Shown here: positions 1 to 10,093 of the stretch, one piece after another
Numbering within the stretch: the stretch's first letter is position 1
How the letters are laid out: every line of letters begins with the position of its first letter
Source of the DNA: Symmetrospora coprosmae
Lineage: Eukaryota > Basidiomycota > Cystobasidiomycetes > Symmetrosporaceae
Direction of reading: 5' to 3'
Assembly: GCA_008802785.1 (NCBI GenBank)
Contig: VUYT01000022.1
Location: 124,001-188,000, forward strand
DNA: 64,000 nucleotides
Notes under the pieces: generated by a model
Told to the model about the DNA's origin: nothing
Database searches by the model: none
The model's input: only the letters and a program-made list of their open reading frames with translations
Made by a program: the position numbers and the translations under genes

Positions 1-462
1 TGGGGGCGCCGACGCAACCACGCACACACACGCACGGGCGGGGTCAGCAGGGCAGATCCCAGGGGGGATGGATCGAGAAAGCGCCGCACCCGCTTGAGCC
101 TTGTTGAGCTTTGTGGTGGCAATCATCTTCATCGAGCTGGTGATCTGTTGCGTCCGTTGTCGTTCGTGACGGATGGATTGCGAGGTAGCAGCAGCAGCAG
201 ATGCAGGGCAGAAGGGAAGCCACAGGAGCACAGCAGCAGTCAGCCTTCAACGCCAGCAGCAGGGCACACACACACATGCGCACACGACAGTGGACACCAT
301 GTGACGCACCTTCTGGATGTTCTTGACCGACTTTACACGGCGCTCGAGGTCGCGCAGGGTGGCCTCGGCTGGGGCGCTCGAGGCAAAGGTCCTGGCTGCG
401 ACATTGGCTGTGACGGGGAGAGCCCGACGGGAGAGAGCGGTCCTGCTTGCGACGGAGAGCAT
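1..462 (-). CDS. ATP3: F1F0 ATP synthase gamma subunit, mitochondrial (5' part only)
   Basis: This is the first part of the central-stalk gamma subunit of mitochondrial ATP synthase; the rest lies beyond the left edge. Exon 1 (462-310) encodes a basic, Ser/Ala-rich mitochondrial targeting sequence followed by ATLRDLERRVKSVKNIQK. Exon 2 starts at 144 and gives ITSSMKMIATTKLNKAQ. Joined, they reproduce the N-terminal helix of the family. The intron (309-145, donor GTGCGT, acceptor CAACAG) is phase 0. A further donor probably follows KAQ near position 90, because the reading then departs from the family. The start is the first ATG that precedes a typical presequence. Confidence 0.9.
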
Positions 463-1023
463 GCTGGCTGTGCTATGCTATGGTGGTGCGGCTCTTGCTT
501 GGGAGAAGTCGGGAGTGAGAGCAATCAATCTCTCCTCTCGCACGGCTCAGCAGCGACAGCGGGCAGCGGGCAGCGGCGGCCTCAGCGGCAGGGGCCGGGA
601 CAGCCGATTGGGCAAGGGCGAGGCCGGGCTTGGAGAGGCAAAGCTGCAACAAGACGTATACTCGAGCGATGGACTCTGACAGCGCGTCAAGCAGGCCGTA
701 CATGTGCCATGCCTAGGACGTTACTGTGCGGTTGCGTGGCCCTGGCTTCTACAACGGAGTGGGCCGAGGGCACGGAGGCTGAGGACACATCCCATGTTCG
801 GGGCCATTCGGGCAAGCTTCAGATCAGATTAGTCTATGCGGAAACGCAAGCCACGCCCATAGACCTGATGCCTGACTGTGTTCGAGTGCTCAGTACCTTG
901 TGCATCTATTGCTTTGCGTCGCGGCCAAAGACGGTCGGTCCGTACGCGCCTGCCTCCAGAAAACATTGCGATACATAGTGGCCAAGTCCAGCAAGCACTG
1001 GCAGCTTGCGCAAACAGTGCTGC
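463..1023. other. Intergenic region between ATP3 and SUI3
   Basis: This 561-bp stretch holds the upstream region of the gamma-subunit gene and the 3' flank of the eIF2 beta gene. Open frames cross it on both strands, but they are GC-rich artefacts without family motifs. I see no RNA gene or repeat. Confidence 0.5.
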
Positions 1024-2807
1024 TTAGACCTTCTTTCTCTTTGTCGTCGCCTGGTATCCGACCTTGATACTGCTGACAGACTGCTTGGAGCCGCACGTCT
1101 CGCAAGTGACAAAGAAGATACGGTTGTCCTGGAAATGAATGGGCGAAAAGAAATCAGCGATCTGTGCAGACTCTATATTTGGATTCGACACAGGTGCGTA
1201 AAGTGGTGCAAGAACTGACCTTGGTAAGGAGCGTGTCGGGCGACTTGCACGTCTTGCAGGTGACGTATTCGACTGTGCGGCGGCACCGAAAGCGAGAACC
1301 GTCAAAAACGGATCGACCAGGACGCAGAAACTGGCGGCCTGCGGTCGCACGCACCAATGTACCGCCTGAGGACGTTCTCAATCTGCTTCTGCTGGAACCG
1401 GCCCTTGATGATGAGGCGCTTGCTTCCGTCGACGGACCCAGACGTTCCCAGCTCGGCAAAGAGGAACTGGATGACGTGTTCGGGCTGCCTGTGCATCTTT
1501 TTGCAGATGTCCTCGATGTTGGCAAAGAGCGTGCGCTTGGACCCTTCGCGCTGCACATTGGGAGGTGCAATCGTGTAGCGCTTCTTGCCGCCACCTCGCG
1601 ACATGGACGGGTGCGACGCAAAGAGCAGCGAGTAGAAGCGGCCAAGCAGCTCTGTGTACGTGTAGTCGCGGTCGGGCTCTTGCAGCCACAGCTTCTTCTC
1701 GGCCGCAATCTCGGCCTTGGACTTGCCGTCGTCGGCTGCATCGTCGTCGCCGAACGGGTTCTGTGCCAGGTGGCGCGAGAGCATAGGTGCATCGTCAGCA
1801 GCGTGTGCGAGCGATTCGAGTCACGCCATATGTGCGCAGTCATTGCAAGCAACTCACGTCGCCCTCTGCCGGTGGGGCGTCGCCGCCTGCACCTTCATCG
1901 TCCGATCCTCCTGCAGCAGGCGTTGCCTCTCCAGACGCAGGCGCGGTTCCTCCCTCCACGGCCGCTAGCTCCTTCTCGAAGCTGATGAATCGCACAACAG
2001 CGGGGAGAACAACGATAGCGTCAGATATTGCACAACCCCAGGGAGGGCGAGATGTTGCGGCTGCTGCTGGGTAGCGTGCCCCCAACTCACGCCTCCAGAT
2101 CAAACGCCGTCTTTTTGCTCTTCTTCTTCTTCTTGAGGCCAGAGAACTCTTCTGCGACATCGACCTCTGTCGTCTCGGTGGGTGCGCTGGTTGGAGGTCG
2201 AGCAGCAGGAGCCAGCCGGGTGCGGAACAATGAGGGGGCGGACGAGTCACAGGCAGGCAGGGGTGCAAGGCAGTCGGCGAACAGACCGGCGTCAGCGCAG
2301 GCACGAGACACACTTATGTATACAGTAGGGAAGAACGTACGCCTCTGCTGGCGCTTCCTCGGCAATGGTGTTGCCCATCTTGTCGACCTTTGGCCCTCCA
2401 GCGGCTGCCGCGAGATTGTTGGCCGTGCTGCTCGGCTCATCCGTGGGCGTTGCGACGTCCTCGAGGTCGACAGCGACGGCCTTCTTCTTCTTTTTCTGTG
2501 TGACACATGCACCGTCAGCACTGTCCAGCCTCTTCTGCGGTCTGTCGCGTCGCAGGTCTCCCTGTCCTGCTTTGACGCCTGGGATCCGAACAGGCAGGCC
2601 CACCTTCTTCAGATCTGAAAAGTCGAGGGGCTCATCCTCCTTGAGTGTGAGGTCTGCGCTCTTCTCGAGCGGCCTGACTGGGTCCTCTGACGCTGCTGCT
2701 GCTGCTGCCGGTGCATTCCCCTCGACGTCGAGCTCTGCAATCTGGACCTGCTTCTTCTTGCTCTTCTTCTTCATCCCTGCGAACAGGTCCGCATTGTCGT
2801 CTGCCAT
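1024..2807 (-). CDS. SUI3: Translation initiation factor eIF2, beta subunit
   Basis: The beta subunit of eIF2 helps deliver Met-tRNAi to the 40S ribosome and contacts eIF5 and eIF2B through its lysine blocks. Seven exons (2807-2604, 2495-2341, 2186-2091, 1981-1858, 1760-1355, 1272-1220, 1128-1024) join in phase to about 380 aa. Three poly-lysine boxes lie in the N-terminal third, in exons 1, 2 and 3; the second is completed by the exon 1/2 join. The core carries [13 protein letters not shown], the [20 protein letters not shown] region and [16 protein letters not shown]. The C-terminal zinc ribbon has CKTC and CETC, split between exons 6 and 7. It is divergent from the next gene, with 214 bp between start codons. 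Confidence 0.95.
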
Positions 2808-2847
2808 GATGTCGCTGTTCGACGTGTCTGTCCTCCTCTGTCTGTGG

Positions 2848-2849
<2 letters not shown>

Positions 2850-2879
<30 letters not shown>
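2850..2879. repeat. (CTG)10 trinucleotide repeat
   Basis: Ten perfect CTG units lie in the 214-bp divergent interval between eIF2 beta and the Sld7-like gene. Read along the eIF2 beta sense strand they are CAG units ending 42 bp before the start codon, so they probably lie in its promoter or 5' leader. A similar CAG run sits just before the glutaminase start at 28220. Confidence 0.95.
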
Positions 2880-2886
<7 letters not shown>

Positions 2887-3021
2887 CCAGACCCGGTCGA
2901 GGAGAGGGTCAGTCACAGAGTGACGAGGAGGGCAGCGGCACTTGCCTCGCCTCGAGGCGGTCCGGTGAGCCATCCATCCCTCTAACTATATGTACATATC
3001 AGACGGCACAAAGACTGACCG

Positions 3022-5196
3022 ATGGCAGCTCGTCTGCTATGGCGGGGATCGATAGCACTGCCCCTCATTGACACTGACAATGGCATATCCACCCTCGATG
3101 GTCTGGCCATGGTCGCTTCCTCCTTCTCCCTGCCCGGTGCAGCGACCCCAGGCCTAGGAGGAGGGGGAGGAGGGGGGCCACCGTCTTCGGCAGCCGGCAG
3201 AGATGACGACAATGACCCATTCAGCGCGGCCTTCACCTCGTCGTCGCCCACAAAGAGCGCGGACGCGACCGCCGCAGAGCTCTGCCTCGACCTCGAGATG
3301 CTCCGGAACTGCCCGCTCGCCCTGGTCCGACGCGTCAGAATCGCGAGCAGCAGCAGCAGCATAGAGGACGCGCCGTCGACGACAACCGCTGTGGTAGAGC
3401 CCAAAGTGCACGGCAGGCGCGCACTCAAGCGCAGCATAGAGATGCTCAGCAAGGGGAAACAGCGAGCTTCCACCTCCCCCGCCAAGCAGAACCTCGAGCT
3501 CGTCTACCTCGACCTGCCATCACCAGCTCACGCCACCGAAGGCACGGTTTCGCCCACACCCGACAACATCTCCCTGCATATTGACGAGCGCTGCACCGCG
3601 ACAGTCGACTACTTCAGCAGGCTCTTCTGCCGCGACAAGGTCGATCCAGGCACTGGCAGGACGACAATCGGAATTGTCCTCTCCCTGGGAGGGCTGCCGG
3701 ATGCGGCTTCTTTCAGTGGAGGTGGAGGACAAGCTACGGGCGCCGGTCTGAGGGACAATGCCGAAAAGACGACAGTCGTCGTGTATGGAAAGCTGGAAGA
3801 GGACGCCAACCGGGCGCAGCGGCAGGTCATGCGCCTGTATGTCGCGAGGCAGAAGAGCAGACGGAGGGAGCTCGCACCAAGACCTGACGATCCAGCTCCG
3901 CGAGGTGTGTTTCAGGGTACTCGCCTTCTGCCCCTCTTGCCTTTGACGCTTGTTGACGCTGCTTTTTTGCCAATAGAGAACCTGTTTGCCCAGAAGCTGC
4001 GGAGAGCCGTCTCGCAGCCTGTTCTCTCGCTCACCAACGGCGCGGCCGCAAGCACTTCAGCCCGTCAGTCTGGCGCGAACGGGACCAACAGCAAGCGTCC
4101 GCCTCTCACCAATGCCGCGACATCGCTGTCGCAGATCCGGACTCTGCAGCGTAACAAAGCCAAGGCTGCGGTCTCGGAGGCAGGCTCGAGCACCAGCGCA
4201 GCCGGTCCGCTGTCGAAAGCTCGCAATCCATTCTCGAGGTCGGCATCGCTGGGCACTGCAGTTGGCGAGTCGGGTGCCGCGGGTCCCAACAGCGAACCGC
4301 CGAGTCGCATTCATGCGTCTCCTGGCAGGCGGGGGCAGAAGCGGCCTCGGCTTACAGCTGGCGGGCTGCGGGCTCTGCAGGAAGAGGCAGAGGACGACGA
4401 GGGCGCTCACAGCCACTCCTTTGATGAGAGAATGACGGGCGTGAAGCGAGAGGCAGAGCTGGTGGTCAACGATGAAGAGGAGGGCCGCATCATCATGGAC
4501 GCGCTTCACCGCGCACGAGAGCACAGCCCTACGCCGAGCGCGGCGAGCGCGCGGAGCTTCAAGACCAGTCTGAGTGTGCAGACCATGGGAGCAGGCACAG
4601 GAACCTATACGACAGCGCCCGCAAATGGAAGAGCTGTAGACCTGGCTCGAGGAAAATCTACCCTGGGACGCAGTATGAGCCTCCCTCCGGGGCAGCTCGC
4701 CCTCGGCATGAAGCATGCGCCGAATGGCAAAGGGATGGCACAGCAGCGAGCTAGAGAGAACAGCATCGCCCCCACGGAGGGAACCGCCGCCGTTCACGAG
4801 AACGGAGACGATAGCGGCAATCCAGTCGAGATGCGCAACAAGGGGGTGAGCGCGCTATTCCAAAATGCATCGACAGCGCTACGATACTGATGATGCTGAA
4901 TGCGCCGGATGGGCATGCAGAGCATACGGAAAGCCCTGCTCGCGGAAATGGTTCTGCGGAACTACCCAAGGGATCATCCAGACTTCAAGGACGTATTTGC
5001 GATCGCGTACAAGGGCATCCAGTGTGCCTTTGTAAGTCTCCTCGACCCTGCTGAGGCGGTATAGGCCGCGGAGAAGCTGATGCATGGTCTGTGTCTGGTC
5101 TGCAAGCGCAAGAGCATGGGAAAGGAGAAGCTGGACAAGGGTGCCCTGCACGAGATCATCCGGAGACACTTGGAGATGTACATACCTCCGAGGTGA
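3022..5196 (+). CDS. Sld7-like protein (tentative), long disordered middle
   Basis: Four exons (3022-3904, 3977-4845, 4921-5031, 5107-5196) join in phase to about 650 aa. The N-terminal 290 residues look folded, with a Gly run near residues 50-56. Residues 320-580 are low-complexity and Ser/Ala/Arg-rich. The last 70 residues (SIRKALLAEMVLRNYPRDH, then a helical IIRRHLEMY end) resemble the C-terminal domain of Sld7, the Sld3 partner in replication-origin firing. That match is from memory of the family pattern and is only tentative. Donor 5032 has two possible acceptors, 5064 and 5106, both in phase. I chose 5106 because it gives a 75-nt intron and CAFR, which fits the family pattern better. 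Confidence 0.5.
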
Positions 5197-5412
5197 GATT
5201 GTCTGTTCAGTGGCAGTGCGCTCTGTTGTTGTACCAATGCGGTCTCTTCCCGCTATGAACGCCACCGTCGCGTCCGCGTCCTCGACTCGTCAGTCGCTCC
5301 GCAAGTCGATCGTGGCATTGTCGCGGTCGCTCGCTCGTAGTTTCCCCTCTTTCCCTTTCTAATCTCCATCGCTGCGTGCACCCGCCTTGCTGCTGCTCAA
5401 CGCTCCTTGTCG

Positions 5413-8297
5413 ATGCAGGATGCAGTCACTCCTGATCCTGGACCATCGAACGCGGCTGCAGCCATTGCATTCGCCTCGCTGATGTCGCCTGTCCGGCGCC
5501 CGAGATCCGTGTCGCGTGCGCCCAGCCTCACCTCGTCCACGCCCACCAACAGCTATGCCACCTTCGACACTGTCACGCCTCTGCCGCAAGATATCGAGGC
5601 GCGGCTGTCTCCGCTGAGCAGGCGGGAGCTGCCTGTGCGGGCGACGCCGCCAGGCGCCGAGCTGGACGAGGAGGATGACGACGGTGCCAACAGCGCGCTT
5701 CGCAGTGCAACCAGGAGCGCTGGCAACAGCAACAGCAAGGGAAAGGGCAAACGGAGAAGAAGGTGGTCCAGAACGTCACCGGCCAGATACGAGCGCGTCG
5801 GCACGAGCAGCAGGCGCGCGAGCGGGACAGCTTCCGGCAACCGCAGCCGGCGCTCGATATCACAGGCGCTTCTCCGTCGAATAGCGGGTGCCAGCTCATC
5901 CGACGAGGGCGAGGACTGGGGAGATGGAGGCGAGACGACATTCCGCTCCCAGCGCCGCTCGCTCCGCCGTCCAAGCATCGACTTCTTCCTCACCATCAGC
6001 AACAACGAGGTCATCTCGACGTATCCCCGCAGGGTCAGTGCCGTCATCCGGCCCCGCACGGCCAGTCACCGCTCCTCGTTGCATCCCTACTCTGCACCTG
6101 AAGCCGACCTGTCCCGGCGGTCCATACATGGTCTGCCCCCGGTGGGCGGAGGGTCCGCCATCCTGGATGACCACGAATCGCTGTCGGAAGAAGACGACGA
6201 CAGCTTTCTGCTCGAGCAGGCACCGCTGCCATACGGTGTAAGGAAGATGGAGGTGCTCTCGCGATACATGCCCAAACCCTACGCAGCCATCTACCTCATC
6301 ACGCTCTTTACCTCGCTCTCGTCGACCACGACGCCGGCTGTGGAGCCGTTCCTCCTGAGCCTCTTTGGAGGACACGCGTACATCTCGAGCGTCGCCATCA
6401 TCACGAGCATAGCTTACGCCGTTTGCAAGCCCATCACTGCCAAGGTGCTCGATACTTTCGGGCGAGCAGAAGGATTGGCCGTTTCGGCGCTGCTGTACGG
6501 CATTGGTGAGGGACGATGACTTTGTCGGAATTCATGGACATGATGCTGAGACGCCTCCTGTTGCAGGCCAGCTGCTGGTTGGCTCGTCACAGGGCATTGT
6601 CACTTTCGCATGCGCTCGTGTGATTGGGAGTGCTGGCGCACAAGGCATCAATCTCTCCCAGCAAGTCATTGTCGCGGACATCACCTCACTCGCGTCTCGT
6701 GCGCTTGTGACCAGCACCATCTTCCTGCCCTGGTTGATATCGCCGTGGATCGGCCCTCGTATCGGCGCCTTCCTTCTTGGATTCGGCGAGCAGGGATATC
6801 GTGCCGCCTACACAATCTTCGGGATACTGGTTCCGATATCGTGTCTGGCTCTGCTTGTGGCCCTTTGGCAGGCATATCGGCATGTACGCAATCTGACAAG
6901 TCAGGCCCGGCCGGTCCTCGAGGCGTTGAAGGATGCTGCGGACACCGACGGCAGCGACACAATAGTGGCGGATGACGCTCTGGACTGGAGGCCGCGGGGA
7001 ATGGCAGACCTGGCCACCGAGGCCAGGAACGAGCTGGATCTGCTAGGCATCTTCTACCTAATGGTAGGCTGCACGCTGTTCTTGCTGCCACTCAGCTTAG
7101 CGGCAAACAGCGCGAAGGCCTGGCGGGATCGTGAGTCGCTCCATCCACTATGGACATTACCGAGGCTGACGGGTTCGTAGCCCTATACCCGTCGCTGGCT
7201 TTGCTGGGGTTGCTCATCCTCTGCTTGCTCGCATATCACGAGATGCACGTTGCTTCGCACCCTCTCGTTCCGACACGGCTGCTGCGGGACCGGACTGTCA
7301 TGGCCGGATGCGCCCTGGGTGCCTGCCACTTCTTTTGCCAGTTCAGGTGAGGATCAGCAATGGCGGGGGCGGGGTAGACATAGGCTCTAGTGAAGAACGC
7401 AGCTGAAACCAGGTCTGCAGTTACGAATCGTACTTCCCGTCCTTCCTCCAGGTTGCCAGGAATTATTCCGTACAAGACGCAAGCTACATATCGCAGTCCT
7501 ACGTCTTTTCGGCCTCCATCGCTGCACTTGGATGTGGACTGCTCGTCAAGGTCACGCGGCGGTACAAGGCGTTCATGGTCATCGGCGTCCTTCTGCACAT
7601 GGTCGGTGCCGTCATGATGGTCCGCTTCAGGTCCCTAGACACTTCGACGTTCGTCATTGTTGCGAGCCAGGTCATGGGCGGGCTAGGAGGTGGGTGTCGC
7701 TGCCTGGGGCGGAGTGAGCGTATCTGACACTCGAGTCGCAACAGGCGGCTTTACTACGCTCGGAGCCCAGCTCGGCGTTCAGGCCGTCGTGTCACATCAG
7801 GACGTAGCCATTGTGACGGCAGTCTTTCTGACCATTACCCAGATTGGTGAGTTGGTTCGTCGCTTGCGGTCGTTGCTTTGGCTGATCATGTTTCCAGGCG
7901 GTGCTGTCGGTGGGGCGGCCTCCGGTGCGATATGGAGTACCTTTCTCCCGTCGCGGCTTTCACAGCATCTGCCACATCTCTCCAAGGCGGAAATTAGGAA
8001 GATCTTTGGAAGCATGACGGTGGCGCTTTCGTACGAGCTGGGAACACCGGAGCGAGACGGCATCAATCGCGCATACTTTGAGACGCAGAGGCTCCTCAAC
8101 ATTGCCGCTTTGTGAGTAGATCCGGTCTCTTGCATCGAGTAACGCTGATGGCGTCTTGCAGGTTGGGTCTCGTGCCTGCGCTCGTATCCGCCCTGCTCAT
8201 GCAGAATGTCAAGCTTTCGAAAGTGGAAGGGGAAGTGCCGCTACAAGCGGTGATAGAGGAGAGCGATGAGGAGGGGGTGCCCTCTACTAGGAGGTGA
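5413..8297 (+). CDS. MFS transporter, siderophore-iron (SIT/ARN) type
   Basis: This is a plasma- or endosomal-membrane MFS permease likely to import ferric siderophores. Seven exons (5413-6505, 6567-7130, 7181-7346, 7421-7689, 7745-7846, 7898-8111, 8162-8297) join in phase to 847 aa. About 270 residues of Ser/Arg-rich cytosolic N-terminus precede the first membrane segment (AAIYLITLFTSLSSTTTPAV). A dozen or so hydrophobic segments follow. Family-like traits are the long N-tail, LYPSLALLGLLILCLLAY, SYESYFPSFLQV and GGLGGGFTTLGAQLG followed by a QxAVxxHxDVAIVTA-type stretch. The first ATG in frame is 5413. No siderophore-synthesis or iron-regulator gene is adjacent, so the substrate is inferred from family likeness only. 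Confidence 0.85.
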
Positions 8298-10093
8298 CAC
8301 TGTGTCAGTATACTCGTTGTTGTAGTCGCTACGGTTTGATGCAAGTGTTGCTGCTCATGAACAAACGGCTTCCGACCTTCGAGGATCTCTGCAGTTTCGG
8401 TCTCACAGATCAGTACGTGGCGATTCTACGAGGCCCTGATCCTCGATATATATAGTCGTCTACTTCCGGGCTCTGTTCTTCTGCCTGTGCAACTTTCCCG
8501 TGCGCTTTCCAGGGCGGGATTACAGGAAGTGCTCTGCACTCTCCGAGAGCGACCCCAGGACACGGGACCTCATACAAAACCAGACGGCGTGTAGTACACC
8601 CGGACGAATTGCACGGTTATGTGACGCGAAACATTGAGCAGGCGACTCCGTTTAGGCGCCCCGCTTCCAGGCCAAGGGTGGCGAACATTGCGGAGACGTG
8701 TGGTCCGAGAGCGCTGCTAGGCACTTCAGTTGTTCACATCCTAGGACCTCTTCCCTTTCCTTCTGCCTTTGTTACCTTTCACTTGTACTATGGGGAGATG
8801 TTACGGCTGGCGTCACGCCAGGAAGGCCCTGATTCTACGGGGACACGTCGAGGTGGGCCAGGACTTGCACAGAGAGGGGAATGCACAGCGCGACTGGAGA
8901 GGACATGTCTATTCGACGAATGTGCAGGCGTTATAGCGAAGCCGAGAACCATTTGCAATGTCGATACTGGCAGGGAATTGTAATCGTGGCTATCCCACCC
9001 AACATGGCTGCACAGCGCACCGCAGAGTCTCTAGCTTGTCAGAGCGTCGATTCAAATTCGTAACACGTGGATACATGTATTCTATGCGTCCTAGAAGAAG
9101 GGCAGGCGGATTGATGTCTGGCAAAGCCGTCTCCACATTCAGGCACAGGCACAGTGCAACTCTCTGCAATACCTCCAGAAGTCGCAAATGCTCATGAAAA
9201 GCAAGGATTTTCGGTAAGAAGGTATTGCGGACGCTATACTGCGTGACTGTATACGAAAATGTAGCATGATTTGCGTTTTCGAGCGAAAGTCATTGGGTCG
9301 GTCCGTATCACCTGGATCGGTACCGGACCCCCAATACGGCTCCGAATATGCTGCCAAAGGGTCAAGTGGTAGCAACAGAGGGGGCACGCAGTTTAATATG
9401 TTGTCAATGTGATTCGGGCGCCCGGAGGCTCGAGAATTTCTGAAGTACCAAAAAAAAACAGCAAGGTGCGCGGAGCGGGCTGAGACTCCATCCAAACAAG
9501 GAGGAGCGAGGTTGGGACGGGCAAAAATGACCACTACAAGGCTCGAACTTGTGACCCTTGCATTATTAGTACAATGCTCTAACCAAACTCTGTAAGGAGA
9601 AACCGTGCGTTAGACCGGTTGGAGACTCGTGAAGATCGAGAGAAGATCAACTAACGAGCTAAGCGGCCGATTTGATGTTTTGCTGTCCTTTCCAGTAGCT
9701 ATATTATCACATATTTAGAATACTTCTTGGTCTTCAGCCCTATCAGAGCCATGTTCCTGGAGATCTCGCCGATCTCCGCTTCTCCGCTCCCACCGCCTCC
9801 AAAATCATTCCGTGTCCTGATCAACGGAATTGAGGTACAGACCGTGCGCTGCCGCACTTCCTGCCTCGAGTCCTACGTTAAGTCCCACGATAGATCAGTT
9901 GAGAGCGTGTTCTTGCCGGGCGCACAAGGCGTACATCTCACGTGCCAGGCACAGGCACCGGTCCAGGCACATAGTCGATCAAGAGGGCCGGAGACAACGC
10001 AAGCACTGAAGTAGAGAGTAACGAACAAGCCAACGTGGGTAGGAGGCGACCACACTATGACTGCATACCCCGAGCCTGAAGCTAGAAGCTAGT
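8298..10093. other. Gene-poor interval of 1.8 kb with a tRNA remnant
   Basis: This is one of the two longest gene-free stretches. It carries the 3' flanks of two convergent genes (the transporter ends at 8297, muskelin at 10094), is locally AT-richer than the genes, and contains a tRNA-Ile-like remnant at 9528-9600. The open frames inside it (for example 8609-8983 on plus) show no family motif or plausible splice pattern. Confidence 0.6.
9528..9600 (-). pseudogene. tRNA-Ile(AAT)-like sequence with a decayed 5' part
   Basis: On the minus strand, the D-loop end (GGTTAGAGC), a five-pair anticodon stem with loop CTAATAA (anticodon AAT), a GGGTC variable loop, a perfect ACAAG/CTTGT T-stem around TTCGAGC, and a 3' acceptor strand AGTGGTC plus A are all present. 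TTTTT, a Pol III stop signal, follows at once. The 5' part does not fit: no strand complementary to AGTGGTC and no GCTC D-stem strand is found upstream, and the D-loop carries an extra T. I read this as a broken or 5'-replaced tRNA gene. Confidence 0.55.

Noticed and set aside
94-978. 294-codon plus-strand open frame
   Set aside because: It runs antisense to exons 1 and 2 of the ATP synthase gamma gene and into GC-rich intergenic DNA, with no family motif.
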